This document shows, piece by piece, positions 9,494 to 18,639 of a stretch of DNA of 64,000 nt. The stretch's first letter is position 1. The number at the start of each line of letters is the position of its first letter. Position numbers and translations under genes: made by a program. The DNA comes from JAJFIE01 sp964344255 (GTDB lineage: Bacteria > Pseudomonadota > Alphaproteobacteria > Rhodospirillales > Casp-alpha2), in the NCBI GenBank assembly GCA_964344255.1, contig CAYFMQ010000001.1:558001-622000 (forward strand), read 5' to 3'. The notes below the pieces were generated by a model. It made no database searches. It saw nothing but the letters and a program-made list of their open reading frames with translations, and was not told the origin of the DNA.

Positions 9494-9698
9494 GCTCTTG
9501 CCCTCCCTTTGTGCTTGTTCGGGATGATTGTATCGGAAAAATCTTGGCACAGAAAAGACGCCCCCGACACCCCCATTTAGGGACAGGCGGATGGGGATCG
9601 CTTGAACGACGGTTTGTGCGGTAATAGGGTGTTTCCTATTAGGGAGGAGAGCAGGATCATCAAGTGAGCATTATTCCGAAAACACTTTCCAGGCCGCC

Positions 9699-10610
9699 AT
9701 GCGTCATCCCCGTTTCTACCTGATTTGCTTCGGCCTGTTCCTGGCGGTCGGGTCATGGGGCCTGTACTGGATTCCGCAACGCGCCCTGGAAGGGGCCGGC
9801 ATGACCGGCGGTTGGGGCACCATCGCGCAGTATCTTATCAGCATCGGTTTGTTGGCCCCATTCGCCGCTTGGCGCGCGCGCAAAGGCAGGCAAACCGGGC
9901 CGGATTTGCCCTTGGCGGGCCTTTTGATGGGCGGCGGCATCGTTTGTTACGCGAACAGTTTCCTGCTGACGGATGTCATGCGCGTGCTGGTGTTATTCTA
10001 TCTGGTGCCGGTCTGGGCGACGATCATCGAAGTCGGATTTTTGCGGCATTCACCCGGCTGGCGGCGGGCCATCAGCCTGACCGCGTCGCTGATCGGGGTG
10101 TGGATCGTCATCGGCCGGGATGTGGGCATTCCGTTGCCGCAGAACGCCGGAGACTGGCTGGCCGTTCTGGGCGGGGCGATGTACGCAGGCGGCGCTGTGC
10201 GGATTCAGGTTGCTCGCATCGATGGCGTGTTTCCGATTGTGTTCTCTTTCTTCGTCTATGGCGGCATCTTCGCCGTGATCGTGTCATTTTTCCTGACCGC
10301 CGAACTCGGTCCGATTCCCGCCGGCGGCTCCTGGGCAATGCTTGCGCCCTGGCTCATCCTTCTGTGTGTCGTATTTGTCATCCCGACGACGGCCCTGATT
10401 TGCTGGTCGCCAACGCAAATCGGCGCTGGCCTGTCGAGCATCATACTCATGTCCGAGTTGATCTTCGGAACGGTGAGCTCCGCCATCTGGGCCGACGAAG
10501 TGTTCGGTTGGCAGGAAATCACCGGTTGCACGCTCATCGTCTCTGCCGCCGTCATCGAAGTCCTGCTCACGCCGCGTCATTCTCGCATCGAAGAGCCCGA
10601 ACCGGCGTAG
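9699..10610 (+). CDS. EamA/DMT-family inner-membrane permease
   Basis: Drug/metabolite-transporter superfamily protein of 303 residues with about ten hydrophobic segments arranged as two EamA halves. The N-terminal half starts FYLICFGLFLAVGSWGLYW and the second half ends in LSSIILMSELIFGTVSSAIW, the usual conserved end of EamA permeases. It probably exports or imports a small metabolite across the inner membrane. The only in-frame ATG is at 9699. The strong SD-like AGGGAGGAGA lies far upstream (about 9640) and belongs to another frame. Substrate unknown. The neighbours do not form an obvious pathway with it. Confidence 0.85.
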   Translation: MRHPRFYLICFGLFLAVGSWGLYWIPQRALEGAGMTGGWGTIAQYLISIGLLAPFAAWRARKGRQTGPDLPLAGLLMGGGIVCYANSFLLTDVMRVLVLFYLVPVWATIIEVGFLRHSPGWRRAISLTASLIGVWIVIGRDVGIPLPQNAGDWLAVLGGAMYAGGAVRIQVARIDGVFPIVFSFFVYGGIFAVIVSFFLTAELGPIPAGGSWAMLAPWLILLCVVFVIPTTALICWSPTQIGAGLSSIILMSELIFGTVSSAIWADEVFGWQEITGCTLIVSAAVIEVLLTPRHSRIEEPEPA

Positions 10611-10783
10611 GCAGCCTGCCATACATCACCATTTTAATGGGTGCCGGAAATTGATTATTATTCATGGCGCGCGTTAATAATCTAGAGATCGCTTCCGTAA
10701 AGCATGTTAGCCTCAACTTGGTGAACGATCTTGAAAAATAGCCATAGTATTTAAGTTGTTACAGCCATCGGAAGGAAAACCAT

Positions 10784-12118
10784 TTGGAAGGCCTGCCAAA
10801 TTTTTCTGAGTTGGCAACCACGATTCAGCAACAGATACCACAGGTAGTTGATTGGCTGAAGAACAATGCCTTCGTGCTGTCCAATATTGCTCAGGCAGCA
10901 GCTATCGGCTTGATATATATTGTCGGACGCCTGTTGGCTCCATTTCTCGAACACCTGTTCACTCATCTTGAAAAAGGGCGCATCAAAGATCGCTACCTGC
11001 GCCAGCTTATCACCAACCTTACTTCCGTTACGCTTCCTCTTGCCTCGCTGATTCTTCTTTGGCTCTTGAACCACGCTGTTGTCCTGGCCGGCTGGCCTGA
11101 TCATATCATCCGATTTGTGGTCAGCCTTCTTACCGCGTGGGTAATCATTCGTGTGCTATCTTCTCTTATTGGACACGAAGGCTGGTCACGGTTTTTCGCT
11201 GTTGCCGCCTGGGCTGTCGCCGCCCTGAATATTGTCGGCCTGCTTGATCCTGCCATAGTGCTGCTGGAGAGCCTCGCCTTTAATCTCGGCACCTTCCGGT
11301 TGTCATTACTCGGGTTGTTAAAGGCCGCCGCCGCACTCGCATTGTTGTTGTGGGCCGCCGCTGCGACATCACGCCTTGTAGAACGTCGACTTTCCATAGC
11401 CCGGCAACTGAGTCCTTCCGCACAGGTCCTGTTCGGCAAGCTGGCGCGCATAGGTTTGTTTGCAACTGCCATTGTACTGGGCTTGAATAGTGTCGGCATC
11501 GACCTGACGGCATTCACCATCTTCTCGGGCGCCCTTGGCCTTGGCATCGGCTTTGGCCTGCAAAGGGTCGTGGCGAACTTGATATCTGGCATGATTCTCT
11601 TGCTTGACCGCTCCGTAAAGCCCGGAGACGTAATCGCACTTGGAACTTCTGTCGGTTACATCAAAACGCTGGGCGCCCGGTATGTTTCCGTCGTTACACG
11701 AGACGGCATTGAACACCTGATACCCAACGAAGAGCTGATTTCCCAACGGGTGGAGAACTGGTCCTATTCCGACCGTTTGGTGCGCCAGCGCATACCCATC
11801 GGAATAGATTATTCCTCAGATGTCCAAAAGGCCATTGAACTAACCGTTACCGCGGCGGAGCAAATACCGCGCGTACTGCATACACCCAAGCCGGTCTGTC
11901 ATCTGAACAGTTTCGGAGACAACGCCGTAAACCTCGAATTGAGGATATGGATTGAAGATCCGCAGAATGGCCTGTCCAACGTCCGTAGTGAGATACTTTT
12001 AAAAATATGGACGCTCTTTCACGAAGAAGGCATCGCCTTCCCGTTCCCGCAACGGGACCTTCACATAAAGAGCTCCGTCCCGATTTCGGTGCTCACAGAA
12101 AAAGAATTGAAGGCCTAA
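10784..12118 (+). CDS. MscS-family mechanosensitive ion channel
   Basis: Small-conductance mechanosensitive channel homologue, 444 residues, releasing solutes on hypo-osmotic shock. Several N-terminal transmembrane helices precede the conserved pore-lining helix and beta domain (FTIFSGALGLGIGFGLQ, then NLISGMILLLDRSVKPGDVI), and the C-terminal alpha/beta domain ends near residue 430. It is longer than E. coli MscS because of extra N-terminal helices. The start is a TTG at 10784, supported by GGAAGGAAA just upstream; no ATG fits better. It is a single gene. The convergent nir cluster begins 88 bases downstream. Confidence 0.93.
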   Translation: MEGLPNFSELATTIQQQIPQVVDWLKNNAFVLSNIAQAAAIGLIYIVGRLLAPFLEHLFTHLEKGRIKDRYLRQLITNLTSVTLPLASLILLWLLNHAVVLAGWPDHIIRFVVSLLTAWVIIRVLSSLIGHEGWSRFFAVAAWAVAALNIVGLLDPAIVLLESLAFNLGTFRLSLLGLLKAAAALALLLWAAAATSRLVERRLSIARQLSPSAQVLFGKLARIGLFATAIVLGLNSVGIDLTAFTIFSGALGLGIGFGLQRVVANLISGMILLLDRSVKPGDVIALGTSVGYIKTLGARYVSVVTRDGIEHLIPNEELISQRVENWSYSDRLVRQRIPIGIDYSSDVQKAIELTVTAAEQIPRVLHTPKPVCHLNSFGDNAVNLELRIWIEDPQNGLSNVRSEILLKIWTLFHEEGIAFPFPQRDLHIKSSVPISVLTEKELKA

Positions 12119-12206
12119 TCACGCCAGCGCGCCGTGGAACTGTCCTCTTCGTTTTCCCGGATCCCAGACAACACTGAACGTTCGGGCATCACCAAATGAC
12201 TTTACG

Positions 12207-13808
12207 TCAGTGGCTCGTCCCCTTCGACAGGTTGATCTTGTTGTAGACGTTGTACTTGCCGGACGGCTTGACCATGGGGATACGGCGGACCTCTTCCAGC
12301 GTCGCCGCGTCGTAGATCACCAGCGCGCCGTCCATGTCCCAGATGCTGAGCAGCACATAGCGCCCGTCGCGGGTGAACTCCACGTGCGCCGCCGTCTTGC
12401 CGGGCGCGGGTCGCAGGGTCTTGACGATCTCCAGCGTGCGCTTGTCGATAACGTGGACGGCGTCGCGGTTTTCACCGAAGAACACATCGACCCAGGCGTA
12501 GGGCGTGTTTTCGTGGCTACGCATGAAAAAGCCGGTGCCCAGGGTTTCAATCCGCTTGACCGTTTCCCAGGTTTCCATGTCGATGACGCTGACGGCGGCC
12601 TCGCGCAGGTGCGGCGTCGCCATGACGGTCCGCCCCTTGTAGTCGAAGACGATGCCGGAACCCAGGTGCGGCATACCGGACAGGTCCAGTTCCGCCACTT
12701 TCAAGCGGGCGTCCAGGTTATAGACCTGGCCTTTCTTTGAGTTGCGCGCCGCGCCCATGACCTCGGCATAGGAAGGATCGAAGAAGAAATCGTCCATGTA
12801 GTCGTCGATCTTGATCCGGCGCACGCCGAACGGCTGCTCATCCACGACAATGCCTTCGACCTGGTCGGTGCGGTAGCTGTGCACGAAATCCCCGTAAATG
12901 GGATCGGCGTCCGGATCGTAGGACAGCTCCCAGATTTCCTTGATGTCCTTGAGGGCGGCGACAAAGCTGGTCCGGGGCCGGGCGTCATAAACGGCGCTAA
13001 CGCGCGACGTCGTTCCCTTGCCGTCGCCGACCTCGATCAAGCGGTAAGGGCGCAGGTCTTCGGCGTGCAGCACCACCAGGCTATGGGGCAGGTAGTTTCC
13101 GGCCAGAACCCACTTGCCGTCCGAGGAGACGGCGATGTTGCGCGTGTTGACGCCGACGCGGATCTCGGAGAGGACCTGGAAACTGTGCAGGTCATACTTG
13201 CTGACCCAACCGTCGCGGGACGCCAGGTAGACGAAACGGCCGTCCGGCGAATACTTGGCCCCGCCGTGCAGGGCAAAGCGGGACTTGAAGCGCCACAGCG
13301 GCTCGAAGCTATCGCCATCGAGGATGGTGACGTGGTGGTCGCCAATTTCCACGACCGTGAACAGGTTCAGCGGATCGGCCTTGTGCTGGGGCGCCGCCGG
13401 AAGCGTGTCCATGGCGGTATGGATAATGTGGCTTTCCTGCATTTCAGCCAGGCCCCAGGTGGGCAGCTCGGCCAGCGGCGTATAGATTTTTTCCACCAGG
13501 GCCGCAATCTGGCTTTCCGTCAGGTCTTCGCCGAATGCCGGCATCTGCGACGCCGGCCGGCCCTTGGCGATCACCTTGACGGCGCGCTTCTTTTTCAGGC
13601 GCTTGAGGTTCTCGGGCAGCAGGGCCGGGCCGATGCCGCCAAGCCTTTCCGCGCCATGGCATTCCGCACACATTTCCTGATAGAGCGCATCGACATCGCC
13701 ATCATAGCCGCCATCGCCCGCGAAAGCGGAACCCGCAGCAAGGAAGCAGAGCACGAAAGCCGCAGCCGGTATTCCAGCGAAGCGTTTTTTTTTATAGAAC
13801 CGTCGCAT
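12207..13808 (-). CDS. nirN: NirN-like cytochrome c / d1-heme dehydrogenase
   Basis: Periplasmic protein with a Sec signal (MRRFYKKKRFAGIPAAAF onward, cut near AGSAFA), an N-terminal cytochrome c domain (CAECH) and a C-terminal eight-bladed cytochrome d1-type propeller. NirN is known to dehydrogenate dihydro-heme d1 in the last step of d1 synthesis and to pass the cofactor to NirS. It has the NirS-like layout, and no nirF-type start. The ATG at 13808 overlaps the end of nirJ by 17 bases. A frame opening at 13880 is rejected because it has no signal peptide at its start. NirN and a NirS paralogue are hard to separate by eye; context favours NirN. Confidence 0.85.
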   Translation of the reverse strand: MRRFYKKKRFAGIPAAAFVLCFLAAGSAFAGDGGYDGDVDALYQEMCAECHGAERLGGIGPALLPENLKRLKKKRAVKVIAKGRPASQMPAFGEDLTESQIAALVEKIYTPLAELPTWGLAEMQESHIIHTAMDTLPAAPQHKADPLNLFTVVEIGDHHVTILDGDSFEPLWRFKSRFALHGGAKYSPDGRFVYLASRDGWVSKYDLHSFQVLSEIRVGVNTRNIAVSSDGKWVLAGNYLPHSLVVLHAEDLRPYRLIEVGDGKGTTSRVSAVYDARPRTSFVAALKDIKEIWELSYDPDADPIYGDFVHSYRTDQVEGIVVDEQPFGVRRIKIDDYMDDFFFDPSYAEVMGAARNSKKGQVYNLDARLKVAELDLSGMPHLGSGIVFDYKGRTVMATPHLREAAVSVIDMETWETVKRIETLGTGFFMRSHENTPYAWVDVFFGENRDAVHVIDKRTLEIVKTLRPAPGKTAAHVEFTRDGRYVLLSIWDMDGALVIYDAATLEEVRRIPMVKPSGKYNVYNKINLSKGTSH

Positions 13809-14994
13809 AGGACCCTTTCCCGTATGGAGAAACCTTGACCCGGGGAGCCGAATCCTCCACGCCGATTTCATCATCATCAAGATAACACCCCGGGTCTTCA
13901 GCCCAGGGATCGCCCGTCAACTGGTGAGCGCGGACCCGGGTGTTGCCACCACAAATATCGAAGAATTTGCACCCGCCGCAGCGCCCGGAGACGGTGCGCG
14001 GCACGGCTTTCAGGCCCGCCATGACGGGATCGCTCACGTCGCTCCAGATTTTCGAGAACGGACGTTCCTTGACGTTACCCAGGGTATAATGCGCCCACAT
14101 GGTGTCCGGATGCACGTCGCCCACATTGTCGATGTTGGCGATGTTGACGCCCGACGCGTTACCGCCCCATTCCACCAGCTTGGCGCGGATGTGCGGCGCG
14201 TGTTCGGGGAAATTGTCCTTCACCCAGTAATAGAGAAAGACCCCGTCGGCGTCGTTGTTGCCGGTGACGATTTCCTTGTCGATATGGTCGCGGGCGTAGC
14301 GCCAGGTGACGTCGAACAGGTAATCCATGGCGTCGCGTGTCATCTGGTGATGGGCGTCATCGCCGCGGTTCTTGTTGCCGCGGCCGGCGTAGTTCAGGTG
14401 CGAGAGGTAGAATTTTTCGATCCCCTCTTCCTCCGCCAGCCTGATCAGGGCGGGGAGCTCACGGTGGTTATCCTGGGTGATGGTGAACCGCAAACCCACC
14501 TTGATGCCGTGCTCGACGCAAAGCCGGATCCCTTTAAGCGACGCCTCGAAGGCGCCCGCCTCGCCACGGAACTTGTCATGGGTTTCGCCGACGCCGTCGA
14601 GACTGATGCCCACGTAATTGTAATCCGTCTCGGCGATACGCCCGATCATGGCCTCGTCGATCAACGTGCCGTTGGTGGAAAGCCCGACATAAAAGCCCAT
14701 GTCCTTGGCGCGGCGTGAAATTCCGAAAATATCCGGATGCAGCAGCGGCTCCCCGCCTGAAAGGATCAGCACCGGCACGCGGTAGGCCTTCAGGTCGTCC
14801 ATGGTCCGGTTGATCTGCTCAGCCGACAGCTCGCCCGGAAAATCGTGATCGGCGGATATGGCGTAACAGTGCTTGCATTTCAGGTTGCAGCGGCGGATCA
14901 GGTTCCAGATCACCACCGGTCCGGGCGGGTTACGGCGTGGGCCGACGGGCGTCGGCTCGATGATTTCATTCATGAACTGTGATACGCGGAACAT
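13792..14994 (-). CDS. nirJ: radical SAM protein NirJ, heme d1 biosynthesis
   Basis: Radical SAM enzyme that replaces propionate side chains of didecarboxysiroheme by oxo groups in heme d1 synthesis. The SAM [4Fe-4S] motif CX3CX2C is seen as CNLKCKHCY (about residues 36-44). The C-terminal SPASM/twitch-like cysteines are in CGGCKFFDICGGN and in GCYLDDDE. 400 residues, normal for NirJ. RBS GGAGAA precedes the ATG at 14994. Within a tightly packed operon between nirH and nirN. Confidence 0.94.
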   Translation of the reverse strand: MFRVSQFMNEIIEPTPVGPRRNPPGPVVIWNLIRRCNLKCKHCYAISADHDFPGELSAEQINRTMDDLKAYRVPVLILSGGEPLLHPDIFGISRRAKDMGFYVGLSTNGTLIDEAMIGRIAETDYNYVGISLDGVGETHDKFRGEAGAFEASLKGIRLCVEHGIKVGLRFTITQDNHRELPALIRLAEEEGIEKFYLSHLNYAGRGNKNRGDDAHHQMTRDAMDYLFDVTWRYARDHIDKEIVTGNNDADGVFLYYWVKDNFPEHAPHIRAKLVEWGGNASGVNIANIDNVGDVHPDTMWAHYTLGNVKERPFSKIWSDVSDPVMAGLKAVPRTVSGRCGGCKFFDICGGNTRVRAHQLTGDPWAEDPGCYLDDDEIGVEDSAPRVKVSPYGKGSYATVL

Positions 14995-15012
14995 TGTCTG
15001 TTCTCCATGTTA

Positions 15013-15513
15013 TCATGCCGCCAGCCGGAGTCCGGTTTTCTTGAGGATGCGCGTCGAATAGAGCACCTCGCATCCCCGGCAGGCGTCGCCGAGCAGCTTC
15101 TCGATTTCCTGAACCTTTACCGCCACTTCGTCACGGGACTTGCCGTGGACCATGGCGAACAGGTTGTAGGGCCAGTGCGGCAGGTGCCGCGGGCGCCGGT
15201 AGCAGTGCGATACGAAGGGAAGCCCGCCGATGCGCTCGCCCAGGCTCGCCACGTCCTCGTCCGGCACATCCCATACCGTCATGCCGTTGGCCGTATAGCC
15301 GAGCGCATAATGATTCGGGATCACGCCGATCCGGCGGACAACGCCGGCATCCAGCATAAGGCCGAGACGCTTGAGCACCTCGTCGTGGCTGACGCCCACT
15401 TCTTCGGCTACGGCCTCATAAGGCCTTGGAACCAGCGGCAGGCCGCCCTGGGTGGCGCGGACAATGGCCTTGTCCGTTTCATCCATGACGTAGGTGGCGG
15501 CTTTGCTGCTCAT
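15013..15513 (-). CDS. nirH: NirH-like siroheme decarboxylase subunit
   Basis: 166-residue Lrp/AsnC-like protein of the NirDLGH family, which decarboxylates siroheme to 12,18-didecarboxysiroheme. It has a winged-helix-like N-terminal part and the family hallmark SHCYRRPRHLPHWPYNLF, typical of the L/H type. Near its C-terminus, CRGCEVLYSTRILKKTGLRL matches the end of NirH/NirL. It follows nirG by 11 bases. The letter is assigned by type and gene order only, because the NirL half is already in the fused upstream gene. Confidence 0.86.
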   Translation of the reverse strand: MSSKAATYVMDETDKAIVRATQGGLPLVPRPYEAVAEEVGVSHDEVLKRLGLMLDAGVVRRIGVIPNHYALGYTANGMTVWDVPDEDVASLGERIGGLPFVSHCYRRPRHLPHWPYNLFAMVHGKSRDEVAVKVQEIEKLLGDACRGCEVLYSTRILKKTGLRLAA

Positions 15514-15524
15514 ACTTCAAATCC

Positions 15525-15968
15525 TCAGGCCTCCAGTTTGAGGCCGATGAAAAACTCCTGCTCCTTCGGCATATCGCAAACCTCGATCCCGGTGCGCCGT
15601 TCGATATCGGCGAGCACGGCGTCGATTTCCTTCCGGGATTCGGCTGAGACGACAAACCACATATTGAGCCGGTGATCCCGTTCGTAATTGTGGGCGACTT
15701 CCTTGTAGCCGTTGACCAGTTCCGCGGTGGCGTCGAAATCCTCTTCCGGCACGGCCATGGCGGCGAGCGTCACGGCGCCGCCCATGGCTTCCGCGTCATA
15801 CAGCGGACCGAAGCGGCTGATGTCGCCCCGCTCGACCATGTCACCGATGCGGCCGATCAGGGTTGCCTCGTCCGTTTCAAGCGTATCGGCTGCGTCCCTG
15901 AAGGGCGTCTCGGTAACGGGAAAGCCGCCCTGGAGATTGTTGATGATGGTCCTGTCCAGGCCGTCCAT
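15525..15968 (-). CDS. nirG: NirG-like siroheme decarboxylase subunit
   Basis: 147 residues of the D/G type in the NirDLGH decarboxylase family. The type is shown by VAHNYERDHRLNMWFVV and the opening DGLDRTIINNLQGGFPV. ATG at 15968 shares one base with the stop codon of the upstream nirDL (TGATG), a sign of translational coupling. An alternative start at 16016 would overlap nirDL by 49 bases and is unlikely. Together with NirH it should form the second heterodimeric decarboxylase pair. Confidence 0.86.
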   Translation of the reverse strand: MDGLDRTIINNLQGGFPVTETPFRDAADTLETDEATLIGRIGDMVERGDISRFGPLYDAEAMGGAVTLAAMAVPEEDFDATAELVNGYKEVAHNYERDHRLNMWFVVSAESRKEIDAVLADIERRTGIEVCDMPKEQEFFIGLKLEA

Positions 15969-16969
15969 CAGGCAACCTCCCGTTTTTCGCCGCTGCCGGT
16001 ATCGGGACGGTAGCATGCCCCTTTCTGCTTGAAGCGGCGTTCAGAAAACAGCACGTCGCAGGGCGTCCGGTCGAGGCCCTCCGCGGATTTCAGGTTTTCG
16101 ATATGCCCCAACACCTGATCGCGGCTGGTGCCGTGGATCATGGTGAACAGGTTATACGGCCAATCCGGCAGGCACCGGCGGCGGCGGTAACACAAGGTCA
16201 CCGTGTTGTGGCGGGCAAGGCGATTGCCGACGTCCGAGACCTGGTCGTCGGGAACGTCCCAGACGACCATGGCGTTGGCGTTGTAGCCGACTTCGTGATG
16301 GCGGACGATAACGCCAAAGCGGCGGATCACGCCGCCGTCGATCAACCGGCGGAGCCGGTCGAGAGCCTCATCTTCTTCCATACCGAGCCTTTTTCCGATG
16401 ATCGCATAGGGGCGCATCAATATCGGCAAGCCTGATTCAAGTTCCCAAAGCAGGCTGCGGTCCGTATCGTCGACGTCAATGGTGGAAGCGGCGTAAGGCG
16501 AGCATGGCGCCTGGCGCTTCATCTTTTCCAGATCGAATCCCAAATCGATGTGATAGGCCTCGGCCAACGGCAGGCTCATGACTGCAAGGCCCGTTTCCTG
16601 TTCGATGGAACGGAGCACCTTGTCCCGCCCCGCCTCGCAGTCCGCCGTCACCACGAACCACAGGTTATAGTCGTGATCACGCTCGTAGTTGTGGTTGACC
16701 TCGCGGTAGGAGGAAACGTGCGCCGCGACCTCGTCCAGCCTGTCAGGCGGCACGGCCATGGCGGCCAGCGTGCTGGCGCCGATCACATTGGGGCGGACGA
16801 CAGCGCCGATGCGGCTGATCGCGCCTTGATGCTTCAGGGAGTCATAGGTTGCCAGCACATCGTTTTCCAGCATGTCGAGGTTGTCGGCAATCTGCTGGAA
16901 TGGGCGCTGAACAAGCGGAAAATCCCGTTGCCAGTCGTTCAGCAGGTGTTTTTCCAGATCCCCGAACAT
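15968..16969 (-). CDS. nirDL: fused NirD-NirL siroheme decarboxylase
   Basis: 333-residue fusion of two Lrp-like halves. The first half (about 1-150) is D-type, with VNHNYERDHDYNLWFVV; the second (about 165-320) is L-type, with LCYRRRRCLPDWPYNLF. Such fusions are known from other NirS organisms and decarboxylate siroheme in heme d1 synthesis. The protein is cytoplasmic with no signal peptide. It starts nine bases after nirF and ends in a TGATG overlap with nirG. Confidence 0.93.
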   Translation of the reverse strand: MFGDLEKHLLNDWQRDFPLVQRPFQQIADNLDMLENDVLATYDSLKHQGAISRIGAVVRPNVIGASTLAAMAVPPDRLDEVAAHVSSYREVNHNYERDHDYNLWFVVTADCEAGRDKVLRSIEQETGLAVMSLPLAEAYHIDLGFDLEKMKRQAPCSPYAASTIDVDDTDRSLLWELESGLPILMRPYAIIGKRLGMEEDEALDRLRRLIDGGVIRRFGVIVRHHEVGYNANAMVVWDVPDDQVSDVGNRLARHNTVTLCYRRRRCLPDWPYNLFTMIHGTSRDQVLGHIENLKSAEGLDRTPCDVLFSERRFKQKGACYRPDTGSGEKREVA

Positions 16970-16978
16970 GCCGTCTCC

Positions 16979-18181
16979 TTACAATCCGATGCGGTTGGCC
17001 CGGGCGGTAAAGAAGATGCCGCTCGGCTTATCCGCCTTCAGCGTCTGCAACCGCTCGAACGTGCGCGTGTCGTAGACATGCACCTCGCCGGCGTCGCGGA
17101 CGGAAATCCAGACCTGTTCGCCCCGGGGTGTGAATTCCATGTGCAGCGCCGCCTTGCCGGGTTTCATTTCGTGGATGATCCGGCGGCTCGGCACATCGAT
17201 GACCTGAATGGTGTCATTCAGGGGGTGGGCGAAATTAACCCAGACCTGGCGTCCGTCGGGCCGGGCCACGGCGAACACGGGCTGACCGTGAACCGGGATG
17301 CGGGCGACTTCGTCCCAGGTGCGGCCATCGACGATCAGAACCTCATGCCGCCCGACGGCGGGCAGGAAGAACAACTCGCCCGCCTTCGCCCAGCCTTCCA
17401 GGTGGGGCATCTTGTAGACCGGCAGCGGTTCCTCGCCCCGGCCATAACCGTCGAGGATACGGCGGACGCCGTCTTCCGGACGCCACAGGTCCAGCATGGC
17501 GAGGCCGTCCTCGCCGAACAGGCCGGCGATGTAGTGCCGCCCATCTCCAGTAATCAGGCCGTCATAGGGCTGGATGCCGATGTCGGTGAATTTCGTTATC
17601 TGAGGCGCATTCCTGTCGGACATGTCGGCGATCCAGATTTCACCGGAATCATACAGGCTGAACACGAACCGCTGGTCCGGCGCATCGACGAGGCCGACGG
17701 TCTTGGAGGCGACGCCGTTTTCACCCACCGCCGGGATATCGGCGACCATTTCCAGGGTCTCGGCATCGAAAATGCGCACCCCGCCGGGCTCATAGTTCGA
17801 CACCGCGACCAGCGAGCCGTCCTGCGAGATGGCGCCGCCGATCGAGTTGCCGCCCTGGATAACCCGGTTGACGATCCTGGCGTCCAGCAGGTCGACCTTC
17901 GTCAATCCGCCGTCGCGTCCGAAGATATAGGCATACCGCCCATCCCGGGAATAGACGGCCGAGGCGTGGCTGAGATCGCCCAACCCTTCGACGGTGGCGA
18001 GGCGGGACCGGTTGGATGTCTCGATGACCTGGAGGGTGCCCTGGGCGCGTTCGATAATAATGCCTAAGTCCCCGGTGCCGCGAAGTCCGTCAGCGTGCGC
18101 GACCGCACCCAGAGAAACACCCAGATAAACACCCAGAGAAAAAACAAACCCTGTCAGGATGTTTCTGGTCAGTTTGTTCAT
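16979..18181 (-). CDS. nirF: NirF, heme d1 biosynthesis propeller protein
   Basis: Periplasmic eight-bladed d1-type propeller without a cytochrome c domain, needed for a late step of heme d1 synthesis. The N-terminus MNKLTRNILTGFVFSLGVYL is a Sec signal with a cleavage site near AHADG; no lipobox Cys is seen, unlike some NirF lipoproteins. Propeller repeats such as VYSRDGRYAYIFGRDGGL and ALHMEFTPRGEQVWISVRD are clear. The ATG at 18181 overlaps the cupredoxin stop in an ATGA arrangement, so its translation is coupled to that gene. Length of 400 residues is normal. Confidence 0.94.
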   Translation of the reverse strand: MNKLTRNILTGFVFSLGVYLGVSLGAVAHADGLRGTGDLGIIIERAQGTLQVIETSNRSRLATVEGLGDLSHASAVYSRDGRYAYIFGRDGGLTKVDLLDARIVNRVIQGGNSIGGAISQDGSLVAVSNYEPGGVRIFDAETLEMVADIPAVGENGVASKTVGLVDAPDQRFVFSLYDSGEIWIADMSDRNAPQITKFTDIGIQPYDGLITGDGRHYIAGLFGEDGLAMLDLWRPEDGVRRILDGYGRGEEPLPVYKMPHLEGWAKAGELFFLPAVGRHEVLIVDGRTWDEVARIPVHGQPVFAVARPDGRQVWVNFAHPLNDTIQVIDVPSRRIIHEMKPGKAALHMEFTPRGEQVWISVRDAGEVHVYDTRTFERLQTLKADKPSGIFFTARANRIGL

Positions 18182-18639
18182 GGCTCTACCTTCACGAACC
18201 CGATCATGCCCTCTTTTTCCCAGTGCGGGCCACACAGATAGGGATAGGCCCCGTCTTCGGTGAACGTGTGCTCCCATATTTCTTCAGGGAAGAAGCGTTC
18301 CGATTCTTCCAGGCCGGCTTCTTTCAGCCAGACACTGTGGCTGGTGCGCTTGTCCACATTGATCCAGCGCACTGTCGTGCCTTTCTTGACCGTCAGGTTC
18401 GGCGGGCAGAAGGTGTACTTGTAAAGCTTCACCACAACGACGCCATCCTCTTCCTGGGCATCGGGGAAGACAACCTGATAACGCTTCTCCGCCTTTTCGC
18501 AGGTCGCCAGGAGTTCCGGGGTTTCTTCGATTTCCGAAGCTTTTGAGAACGTTGGAGCCAGGCCCCCGCCGCCCACAACGAAGGCAAGCGCCAGCGCAAC
18601 GGTTTGCAGGGGTATGATATTCCTATTTCTTGACCACAT
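18178..18639 (-). CDS. cupredoxin (type-1 copper protein) of the nir cluster
   Basis: Small secreted blue-copper protein, expected to carry single electrons in the periplasm, for example to NirS or NirN. The signal peptide begins MWSRNRNIIPLQTVALAL. Type-1 copper ligands are visible: His in TSHSVWLKE, then Cys, His and Met in YLCGPHWEKEGMIGF (C-x2-H-x5-M). The start ATG at 18639 is set by GGAGG eight bases upstream and overlaps the end of the multiheme cytochrome gene by 17 bases. The stop overlaps the nirF start. A longer frame from 18720 lacks a signal at its start. It is not a close match to azurin, pseudoazurin or amicyanin that I can recall. Confidence 0.86.
   Translation of the reverse strand: MWSRNRNIIPLQTVALALAFVVGGGGLAPTFSKASEIEETPELLATCEKAEKRYQVVFPDAQEEDGVVVVKLYKYTFCPPNLTVKKGTTVRWINVDKRTSHSVWLKEAGLEESERFFPEEIWEHTFTEDGAYPYLCGPHWEKEGMIGFVKVEP

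Noticed and set aside
9725..10654. Second long frame inside the EamA permease gene
   Set aside because: Arg/His-rich shadow without membrane segments; the permease frame has ten clear helices.
10650..10668. TTGAT-like element before the MscS gene
   Set aside because: The right half (ATTCA) does not match ATCAA; likely chance in an AT-rich stretch.
16550..18067. 505-codon plus-strand frame across nirDL and nirF
   Set aside because: Antisense shadow of two recognised heme d1 genes; no motif, no RBS.
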